Shown piece by piece: positions 28,613 through 37,300 of a stretch of DNA of 46,181 nt (positions within the stretch are counted from its first letter, which is position 1; every line of letters starts with the position of its first letter). The stretch comes from a virus: the IMG/VR virus record IMGVR_UViG_3300008954_000083, positions 1-46,181 of that record. The stretch is one strand, 5' to 3'. The position numbers and the translations under genes are program-made. The notes beneath the pieces are model-generated. The model was not told the origin of the DNA and made no database searches. It saw only the letters and a program-made list of their open reading frames with translations.

Positions 28613-31600
28613 ATGGCGATCAACGATGTCCTCGGCCTGACAGTCGAGCTTGAGGCGGACACGAAGAAGTTCGTCAAGGACCTCCGCAAGGCGGCAGGCA
28701 ACGTCGATCTCGGGTTCAACCCGACTCCGCTCATCCGTCAGTTCGCCCGCTCGCAGAAGGACATCCAGAAGATCCTCACCGGCACGGTGGCGGACGCGGC
28801 AGGCAAGGGCTTCGCGCTCACGAACATCCAGGGGCTCACCCGCAAGCTGACCTCGGTGTCCGACCAGATCGCCACCTCGAACAAGCGTGTATTCGAGTTG
28901 AGCATCGAGATGGGCCGCCGAGGCATCGAGCAGCAGGAGAAGCAGCGGCTCAAGGCTCTGCGTGCGGAGGAGAAGGAACGCCTGGCCGGTTTGCAGCGGC
29001 AGTTCAAGGCGGAGAAGACCGCCACCGACGAGGTCATGCAGCGTCGCAAGAAGGCGATGGTGCAGGCCGCGAAGCTCGCCTCGAAGGAGCATTTCAAGGG
29101 CACCATCAAGGCGGGCGACGCCTTCGCGGACGGCATCACGTCGGCCTTCAGCAAGATCAAGAGCGGGGACGTGAGCGGGTTGCTCAAGGGCCTCGGAGGG
29201 GGCGTCGGTGGGGCGGGGACGAAGGCCCTGAAGAAGGCGCAGGAGGGAGGGGCTGGAGCCGGGTTGCTCAAGGGCCTCGGAGGGCTCCTGACGAAGGTCG
29301 GACCGGCCATCGCCGCCATCGGTGCGCTCGCCGCAGGGATTGGTGCGCTTGTCGCCATCGCCGTCGCTGCGGACTCCGCGATGAAGGACTTGAATCGCAC
29401 CCTGATGACGAGCGGGTTGGCAGGGGCCGACCTGGCGGACCAGTACGGCAGGCTCGGTGACACCCTCACCAACATCAGCCAGCACTTCGCCGAGGCGTTC
29501 ACGCTCAAGAACGTGTGGGGCACCACGGCGAAGGACCACTTGGAGATCCTCGGCGGGTTCGCCAGTGCAGGCGTCTCATTCCGGCAGATGAAGGAGGGCA
29601 TCGCCCAGGCCGCCGATGGGATGAAGCGGCTGGAGGAGTACACGGTCGCGGCCCTCACCTACAGCAAGCTGCTCGGCCTGAGCACGCAGGAAATGAGTTC
29701 GACGATGGCCTCCTACATGGAGGAACTCGGGCTCACCCTTGAAGGCGTCTCGGGCAGGTTCGCGAACATCACCGTCGCGGCGAAGGAGTCGGGCTTCGCG
29801 ACCAAGCGGTTCTTCAACATGCTGCTCCAGGCCACGAGCGGGATGTCGATGTATAACGTCCGGCTCGAAGAAGCGGCCGGGCTGCTCATCAACCTCGGCA
29901 AGATCCTCGGCCAGAAGATGGGCGGCGATTTCCTTCAGCAGTTGATGAAGGGCTTCAAGGACGAGGGCACCCAGGACCGCATCAAGAAGACGATGACGAC
30001 GGGCGTGAAGCTCTCGTCCCGCATTCTCCAGAAGGACGCTGTGCGGTCGGCCGAGGAGTTCGGGCGCAAGCTCGAAGAGCTTGCCTCGAAGGACCAGGGC
30101 AAGGCGTCCGCCATCCAGGGCATCCTCGGCGATTTCGGGTTGGGTGGGCTGAAGGGCGAGGACCTCGCGAAGGCCCTCGGCAAGATGTCCCCGCAGAAGC
30201 TCGGGATGCTCACCGCGCAGGTGGGTGCGACCGGCGGTGCTGGGGCGGGCCTGGCCCGGTCGCTGATGGACCTGGCGACGCAGGGGCAGTCCTTCAAGGG
30301 CGGCCTGGGTGGTGCGCAGGCTGCCCGCTCATCGGCCGGTGCGGGTGCGACCCTGTTCCTCCAGCTCAACGAGGCACAGCGGGTCCTGGGCCGCTCTCTG
30401 GACCAGATCGACCTCTCGGAGAAGGAGCAACTGATGGCCTTCGAGCAGATCACCGGCAAGAGCGGGGAGGCTGCCAGGCAGCTCCGGCGGGTCGGCATGG
30501 AGATGCGTGGTCAGTACGACACGATGCGCAAGGCGCAGGAGGGTGGCCCGGAGGCGTGGGCCGAGTACAACCAGAAGTTCGCCGACGAGTGGGGGGTCCG
30601 CATCAACGAGGCGTCCGGTGCGTTGGAGAAGATCGTCAAGTCGTCAGACGGGACGACGCGCTTCGAGCAGATGGGCGGGTCCTTGGAGGACTTCTTCCTC
30701 AGCCAGGGTGACCGGCTCAAGGGGATGGAGGACAAGAAGATCGCCGAGGACATCATGCTCGCGCAGGAGATCGCCGGGAACACGACCGACATGGCGAAGA
30801 TTCTGGAGCAGGGCATCGAGTACCTGCTCTCGAAGATCTACTCGTCCGTCCAGTACATCGCCTCGATCATGGGCCAGGACAAGTTCTCGGACGAGGAGAA
30901 GGCCGCCCGAGGCCGGGCGATGGGCGAGGTGTCCGAGAAGGAGGAGGAGTCCCGCAAGGAGCTGCGACGCCAGCAGTCGGCCATCGACCGGCTGAAGCTG
31001 GAACTGAAGGTCGGTGCCTCGCCCGAGCGCAAGGCGGAGATCGAGGCGGAGATCGACAAGCGGGAGCTGGCGAAGAAGAAGCTCGGCGGCCGGGTGGATG
31101 CCTACAGGGCCATCAGTCGAAGCCTTGGCCGGATGACGGCGGCGGATGCCCACAAGTACGGGGAGAACCTCGACGCCAAGGGGATGATCGGGGCGGCGGC
31201 GGCCTCCCCACAGGCGAAGGACGCCATCGGGCGGGCGATCATGGCGATCAACCCGAGGGCCGATGTCGCCGAGCACGCGAGGTCGGCAGGGGCCTCCGCC
31301 GGGTGGGAGGCGGGCCGCCACATCCAATCCGCGTCGTTCGCCGACAAGCCCTGGGTGGGTGGTCGAGACTCCGCACAGCAGCTTGTCTCCGACATCGAGG
31401 GCCGGGAGAGCGAGAAGGTCTGGTCCGGGTATGCACAGGAGTACCTCGGCTTGCCGATGGGCGTGCGTTCCATCGATCGCCTGGAAGGGGCGCTGGAGGG
31501 TCCGGCAGCAGGGGAGATGCGGCGGAAGTTCGGTGGGGCAGCCGCTATCAAGGACGAGATACCAATGGAGGAGTGGCTCCGCGACATCTACATCGGCGAG

Positions 31601-32203
31601 AAGCGGGATGCCGACGACCGCTCGAAGCGGGAGCTGACGGCGGAGGAGAAGCAGCTCAAGGAGCAGACCGACGAGCTGGTGAAGGCCATCGAGAGCCAGA
31701 ACGAGGAACGCCAGGTTCAGGAGCTTGCCACCCTGCTCGCCCGCTCCGGCGAGGAAGGCGGAGCAACGGCTCTGGTCAGCAAGGCTCGCGGGCTGCTCCA
31801 GGGCCGGACCGGCGGGATGAATCTTCAGCGCAAGGTCAAGGACCCGAACACGGGCGAGGAGAAGTCGCTCGGCGACATTCTGCACGGAGCGGCAGGCACA
31901 GCAGCGATGGGTACGGCCCTGTCCCGCAAGGGCCACAGCTCGCCGTTCATGGGGCCGCTGCCCCCTCCCACCCAGCCAGGCGGCGACTTCGCGGCCTTCT
32001 ACAGCGCCAGCAAGGGCCGGTTCACCGGCCGGGTGGACTTCAACGGCCGGGACAACGTGGCGATGGAGGGTCGGCGTTCCGGCGGCCCCCGCGACACGGC
32101 CCGGAGTGGGGGCAAGGGCAGCATCGTCATCAACAGCTTCGGCAACTCCGCCGAGATCATCCGTGGCCTTCAGGCCGCCGCAGCCGCAGGGGTCCTTAGC
32201 TGA
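28613..32203 (+). CDS. Tail tape measure protein
   Basis: This 1196-aa protein sets tail length and is ejected with the DNA. It starts MAINDVLGLTVELEADTKKF and shows the usual layout: helical coiled-coil N-terminus (about residues 60-160), a hydrophobic Gly/Ala segment at 230-254 (GPAIAAIGALAAGIGALVA) likely to cross the inner membrane, and long helical repeats. A second coiled coil lies near residues 770-830 (ESRKELRRQQSAIDRLKLEL), and the C-terminus is Gly/Pro-rich (GPLPPPTQPGGDFAAFYSAS). No lytic or peptidase motif is evident within it. It is followed, with a one-base overlap, by the baseplate genes. Confidence 0.85.
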   Translation: MAINDVLGLTVELEADTKKFVKDLRKAAGNVDLGFNPTPLIRQFARSQKDIQKILTGTVADAAGKGFALTNIQGLTRKLTSVSDQIATSNKRVFELSIEMGRRGIEQQEKQRLKALRAEEKERLAGLQRQFKAEKTATDEVMQRRKKAMVQAAKLASKEHFKGTIKAGDAFADGITSAFSKIKSGDVSGLLKGLGGGVGGAGTKALKKAQEGGAGAGLLKGLGGLLTKVGPAIAAIGALAAGIGALVAIAVAADSAMKDLNRTLMTSGLAGADLADQYGRLGDTLTNISQHFAEAFTLKNVWGTTAKDHLEILGGFASAGVSFRQMKEGIAQAADGMKRLEEYTVAALTYSKLLGLSTQEMSSTMASYMEELGLTLEGVSGRFANITVAAKESGFATKRFFNMLLQATSGMSMYNVRLEEAAGLLINLGKILGQKMGGDFLQQLMKGFKDEGTQDRIKKTMTTGVKLSSRILQKDAVRSAEEFGRKLEELASKDQGKASAIQGILGDFGLGGLKGEDLAKALGKMSPQKLGMLTAQVGATGGAGAGLARSLMDLATQGQSFKGGLGGAQAARSSAGAGATLFLQLNEAQRVLGRSLDQIDLSEKEQLMAFEQITGKSGEAARQLRRVGMEMRGQYDTMRKAQEGGPEAWAEYNQKFADEWGVRINEASGALEKIVKSSDGTTRFEQMGGSLEDFFLSQGDRLKGMEDKKIAEDIMLAQEIAGNTTDMAKILEQGIEYLLSKIYSSVQYIASIMGQDKFSDEEKAARGRAMGEVSEKEEESRKELRRQQSAIDRLKLELKVGASPERKAEIEAEIDKRELAKKKLGGRVDAYRAISRSLGRMTAADAHKYGENLDAKGMIGAAAASPQAKDAIGRAIMAINPRADVAEHARSAGASAGWEAGRHIQSASFADKPWVGGRDSAQQLVSDIEGRESEKVWSGYAQEYLGLPMGVRSIDRLEGALEGPAAGEMRRKFGGAAAIKDEIPMEEWLRDIYIGEKRDADDRSKRELTAEEKQLKEQTDELVKAIESQNEERQVQELATLLARSGEEGGATALVSKARGLLQGRTGGMNLQRKVKDPNTGEEKSLGDILHGAAGTAAMGTALSRKGHSSPFMGPLPPPTQPGGDFAAFYSASKGRFTGRVDFNGRDNVAMEGRRSGGPRDTARSGGKGSIVINSFGNSAEIIRGLQAAAAAGVLS

Positions 32204-32988
32204 TGCCGAGGGGCACGCCAGTCTTCAAGAGCGCGTTCGTCTCCCCGGAGAGCGAGTTCGACGGGACAGGTGTGCGTCCGGTGGTCTTCGACATCCTCGG
32301 CCCCGACCTGGCGACGAGCATCCTCCCCGAGGACGTGCGGATGGTCCTGCATGTGAACCCCTCGTCGATGTCGATGAGCTACGCCAAGCAGACCGAGCGC
32401 ATCCAGACGAAGGGCGGGTTCGTCGAGCAGCACTGGGGCGAGGCCGCCCGGAGCATCTCGTTCGCGATGGCGACCGGCGGGTTCAAGCGGCTGTACTCCG
32501 GCCTCTCGAACGTCACCGGGGGTGGCTTCGACACGGAGGGCACCAGGCGGGAGACCATCGCCTACGACAAGTACCTGGACCTGCTGGCCCTGTTCCACAA
32601 CAACGGCAGCATCTACGACGCCTCCGGGCAGATCGCCTTCCAGGGCATCATCAAGGTCAGCTTCGATGGCGGCATCTACCTGGGCTGGTTCGGCAGCTTC
32701 AACGTCGGCGAGGCGGCCGAGAAGCCCTACCAGTTCGACCTGACGGCCGAGTTCACCGTGGCCCACGAGGTCATGCGCCTGCGCACGAGCATGTCGCAGG
32801 CCGGAGCACCTGGGAGCTTCACGCCCGCCGAGAACTTCGTCGAGGGCTTCGGCGGCATCGGGCGGGCGGTCGATGAGGCCCGCCTGGCACGGCTGCGCAC
32901 GGCCGCGAGTGCGGCAGGCATCCAGGTGCCGGACAACGCCACCCTGGCGGACTACGAGGCCCTGGCGAAGGCCGTGGCGGGAGGTTGA
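32203..32988 (+). CDS. Baseplate/tail-hub protein, paralogue of the next gene (261 aa)
   Basis: The core MVLHVNPSSMSMSYAKQTER followed by GFVEQHWGEAARSISFAM, and the later LLALFHNNGSIYDASGQIAF, IIKVSFDGGIYLGWFGSF and FDLTAEFTVAHEVM, are baseplate-type segments of large myophages. The next gene repeats the same order of motifs, so the two are paralogues. This copy is the shorter and lacks the 140-residue N-terminal extension. The C-terminal 50 residues are helical (ARLARLRTAASAAGIQVPDN). The position after the tape measure supports a hub or tail-tip role. Confidence 0.65.
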   Translation: MPRGTPVFKSAFVSPESEFDGTGVRPVVFDILGPDLATSILPEDVRMVLHVNPSSMSMSYAKQTERIQTKGGFVEQHWGEAARSISFAMATGGFKRLYSGLSNVTGGGFDTEGTRRETIAYDKYLDLLALFHNNGSIYDASGQIAFQGIIKVSFDGGIYLGWFGSFNVGEAAEKPYQFDLTAEFTVAHEVMRLRTSMSQAGAPGSFTPAENFVEGFGGIGRAVDEARLARLRTAASAAGIQVPDNATLADYEALAKAVAGG

Positions 32989-32990
32989 CG

Positions 32991-34340
32991 ATGCCGGTTC
33001 TTGGCAGCATCCAGGTGGGTTCGGCCTCTCGCTTCTCCTCGAAGGGGAAGGAGCCGGAGCGGACCGCCTTCGAGCCGGATGTCAGCAACGCGCAGTTGGA
33101 GTCGCCCCCTCCGCCGTTGGAGTACAAGGGTCTGCGCGTCGGCCCCGACTTCTCGGTCGAGTACGAGGCCGCCACGGCCCCGGCCATCGACGGCAGCCGG
33201 GATCTCTCGCGGGTCCTGTCGCCCTTCATGATCCAGGTCGAGCCGCCGCTCATCATGTCGCAGGCGTTCGACACGGGCGGGGCGAAGAACATCGCGGGCA
33301 TCTTCGAGGGAGCCCACCGGGGAGCCCCGAACGCCTTCGTGACGGCTCGGACGGCCATCCAGCAGGACCTCCCCGGCGGGTCGCAGCTCTCGAACAGCGG
33401 CACGGTCGAGAGCTTCGTGAGCCAGGGGTTCATCAACCGACCCCGGACGAAGGACCGGACCATCGACGTGAAGGGGGACGGGCCGTCCCGCTTGGGCACG
33501 CCGTCCATCACCGACCTGAAGGTGGCGGCGGACATCACGATGCAGCTCCGGGCGCTCGTGAACACCCCGCCCCTGGTGCTGCTCATCAACCCGCAGACGT
33601 TGAACATGGTCTACACGAAGATCCAGCAGTTCAGCGACCGGACGCGGTACGGCTTCGTGTTCCAGGCGTGGGGGGAGGAGCAGCCCCGGCTGTCGATCTC
33701 CGCCAGGTGCGGTGCCTTCATCAGCGGGGGCCGGGGCGTCCAGTGGGCGTCCCGCCGGGACTCGGCTGCCTGGCAGAACCTCGCGACGGCGTTCCACTTC
33801 TACAGGAACAACGGCTACATCTACGACACGGTCGGCAAGTCGAACGCGAACCACATGGTGGGGGCGCTCTCCATCCACTACGACGGGTGGGTCTACTACG
33901 GGAACATGGAGTCGTTCTCCTACGCCTACGAGGAGGCGAACCAGCTCGGCGGCGTGGTCTTCGACATGGAGTTCACGGTCAACGCGATGGTGGACACCAG
34001 CAAGGTGAGCCCCGTCGTCACCCCGATGCGCTCCCCGATCCCCTCGGCGTCCGACCGCCGGTTCAGCGGCCTCAACGGCCCTCGGGGTACGGCGAGCCCC
34101 GGCGACATCTCGGTAGGGGCGGACGGAGTGCAGGTGGGCGGCGAGGACTTCTACTCGCGCAACGACTACACGCAGCGGCCTGGTGGGGTGACGCCGGACG
34201 GTCAGCCGGTGACCCGCACCTCCCCCGGCCTGGCAGGGGTAGCTTCAAAGAGCGGATCTGGCTTCCAGGCTGCCTCTGCGACGGCGGCTGCTCCGGCCGC
34301 TTCCTCAACCAGGCTCGTGCCCTTCGGCATCAGGAGGTAG
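32991..34340 (+). CDS. Baseplate/tail-hub protein, longer paralogue (449 aa)
   Basis: I chose the ATG at 32991 because GGAGG lies six bases upstream; a TTG at 32985 is less likely. The centre repeats the preceding protein: LLINPQTLNMVYTKIQQFSD, FQAWGEEQPRLSISARCG, FHFYRNNGYIYDTVGKSN, LSIHYDGWVYYGNMESFSYA and VFDMEFTVNAMVDTS. An N-terminal extension of about 190 residues has no assignment. The C-terminal 110 residues are Gly/Pro/Ser-rich and flexible. The tandem pair probably forms a hetero-ring at the hub. Confidence 0.65.
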   Translation: MPVLGSIQVGSASRFSSKGKEPERTAFEPDVSNAQLESPPPPLEYKGLRVGPDFSVEYEAATAPAIDGSRDLSRVLSPFMIQVEPPLIMSQAFDTGGAKNIAGIFEGAHRGAPNAFVTARTAIQQDLPGGSQLSNSGTVESFVSQGFINRPRTKDRTIDVKGDGPSRLGTPSITDLKVAADITMQLRALVNTPPLVLLINPQTLNMVYTKIQQFSDRTRYGFVFQAWGEEQPRLSISARCGAFISGGRGVQWASRRDSAAWQNLATAFHFYRNNGYIYDTVGKSNANHMVGALSIHYDGWVYYGNMESFSYAYEEANQLGGVVFDMEFTVNAMVDTSKVSPVVTPMRSPIPSASDRRFSGLNGPRGTASPGDISVGADGVQVGGEDFYSRNDYTQRPGGVTPDGQPVTRTSPGLAGVASKSGSGFQAASATAAAPAASSTRLVPFGIRR

Positions 34341-34343
34341 TTG

Positions 34344-37300
34344 GTGGGCCTCGAAGCGCGACCGTACATCGGCACCTGGCGTCTGAACGGGCAGCAGCTC
34401 GTCCAGCACACGCCCGACGCCCTGGTGTACCTCAACGGCGACACCGCGCTGCCGGGTTGCGCGAAGTGCAGCGGCAAGATCGACATCCAGCGGTTCTTGA
34501 CCGAGGTGTCGGTGGACGCAGGGACCGAGCCCGGCTCGGCCTCGGCGAGCTTCTCGCTCTCCATTCCGCTGCACCACACGGAGTCCTTCGGGCGCGACGC
34601 GAAGTTCCTCCTCCGGCCCGGCCTCGAAGTCCACGTCTACATGCGGGGCTACTTCCCTGTGCAGGGGCTCTTCGCCCACCTGGCGGAGCCGAAGGCGCAG
34701 GGGGAGATCGCCGGGTCGAACGCGGTCAACGCGCAGCAGCTCGAAGCCAACCCCGACGAGGTGGGCACGACTGCGGAGAAGCCGGTCCGCCCGAACGGCC
34801 AGCCCTACGCCACATCCGACCTGGAGAGGCGGGAGCAGAGCGACGGCGGCACGACCGACGCCAACATGCGGCAGACCGTCGCGATGATGGAGACGCTGCA
34901 CCAGTATTACGAGCAGCAGGGCTTCCAGGGCGTGGACATCCAGGTCACCCCGAACGGTGGCCTCCGCTCATCCGGGCACTCGGCGAACTCGCAGCACCAC
35001 AGCGGGTCGGCCGTGGACTTCGTGGCGTCGCACCAGGTGGGCGGTCGCCGGGTCGAGATCGACCGCACGACGACGTGGGCGTCGATCAACCGGCTCCGCG
35101 ACTCGGGCCACCTGCCGAGCACCTCGGGCATCGGGCTCTACCTCAAGGGTGAGGGCCAGTCGCCCACGTCGAGCCCGGTGTGGGGCAGTGCCCCGCACAT
35201 GGACGGCGGCACGGGCTACCGCCGAGGTCGTGAGTGGATTCACACGGTCGTCCCCGGCCGGGACCACGACGAGTCGCTCAAGGGCAGCCAGAAGCGGGCG
35301 TGGCTGCGGGCTTTGCAGCCGCGCATCGACGCCCTGCCCGACCCGAACTCGTCGGTCGCCAACTGGCAGCAGAACCAGGACGGGACCTACCCGGAGCCGA
35401 AGGTCACGACGGGGGTGGTTGCGGCGGAGGGCCAGGCGGCGACGCAGGCGGTGGTGGGGCCGTCGTTGCTGGAGGAGTACGGCCTGGCGGGCCAGGGCAT
35501 CGAGAACACCCTGGCCTACCCCTACTACCACGTCTTCCACGGGGTCGTGACGGAGGTGAGCCACAGCTACTCGGGCGGGGTGAACACCATCTCGGTGAAC
35601 TGCTCGTCGATGCTGCACTTCTGGCAGTACCACAACATGAGCACCAACGCCTCGGTGTTCGGTGCCCGTCCCCGCAACAGCAAGCTCAAGATGAGCCTGG
35701 TGGGGCACAACTTCACGGGGATGCACCCCTACCAGATCATGTACTCGCTCCACCACGACATGGTGGGGGCCGCTGGCGGGGTGGCGTGGGCGCTCGCCAG
35801 CAAGTCGAACACGTCAGCCGTGAGCGAGGTCGGGCAGGAGTCCCTGTTCTCGCTCAACATCCGGTACTGGGAGCGGCGCTTCTCCGGCCGGGCCATCCGG
35901 CTGCGGATGCACGGGGCGACCGGCGAGCTGTTCAGCACGATGGCGGCTGCCTGGCTGGGCCGCACGTCGTCCACGAGCATCATGCGGCTGATGCGGAACC
36001 GCTTCAACATCGAGGACGCCAAGCAGAACGCGAAGGGCGTGCTGGAGCAGGCGCAGTCGGTCGGGCTCTACAACGTGGGCAAGCGGAAGGCCCTGGCTGC
36101 GACTCGGGCCGCCTTCGGCCCGCAGCAGAACGAGGCGAACAAGCCCCGGTTCGAGCTGAACATCGTCGAGATGCAGGCGTTCGTCTCGAACATCGGCAAC
36201 TGGGGCCAGGTCAACCTGTTCGAGTCCAGCTACGAGAGCAAGCTCGACGTGGCGCAGAAGGTGATGGAGATCACCGGGTTCGAGTTCTACCAGGACGTGG
36301 ACGGCGACTTCGTCTTCAAGCCGCCCATGTGGAACCTCGACACGAGCAGCAGTCGCGTCTACCGCCTCGAAGACATCGACATCATCAACATCAGCTTCTC
36401 GGAGAAGGAGCCGCAGGTCACCTACATGACCTGCAAGGGCAGCCAGTTCAAGAACCTCGGCGGGACCGGCCTGGAGAACGAGTGGGGCGTCCGGGGGCAG
36501 TACATCGACTACCGCCTCGTCGCGCAGTTCGGCTGGCGGCCGGGCACCTACGAGACGGCGTACTTCAACGACAGCAAGTCGATGTTCTTCTCGGCCGTCA
36601 ACCGGATGGACGTGATGAACATCGGGATCAACGCCTGCCAGGTGACCATCCCGGTACGGCCCGAGCTGCGACCCGGCTTCCCGGTCTACATCCCGTATCT
36701 GGACGCCTACTACTACTGCAACAGCTTCGCCCACGCCCACGCGGTCGGCGGCCAGTGTACGACCTCGCTCACCCTGGTCGGCAAGCGGGCGAAGTTCTAC
36801 GCCCCAGGCAACCGGCCGGTGGGGGGCTCGCGTGGGGGCATCGACGACATCAAGCTCGGCGACACCGTGCTGCCGCAGCGGCCCTTGCAGGTGATCGACC
36901 CGGACGGCAAGCCTCGTCTCTCCGGGTTCCCCAACGTCGTCATGGCCCTGGACCCCACGGCCATCAACCCGCTGTTCTTCGTCGTCGGCAACGACCTCGA
37001 CGACATGAGCGACGTGCGGGTCATCAAGGCCCTGCTGAAGATGGGCCAGGACTTGAAGGTGCTCCAGGCCCCGAAGGAGCTGGAGAACGGCGGCCTGGTC
37101 TACGTGATGACGAAGCCGGTGGGTCGAGGCGACCAGGCGAAGCCCGTCACCGTCCAGTTCTACTTCCAAGAGGACGACCTGACGGGTACGTCGTCGGTCC
37201 CGTCTGACCAGCAGCAGGGGGCCACCACCGTCAACATCGTGGCCGAGGCCATCGAGTACGAGCGGCTCATCCGCAAGGCGTCGAAGAGCAAGGAGGACGC

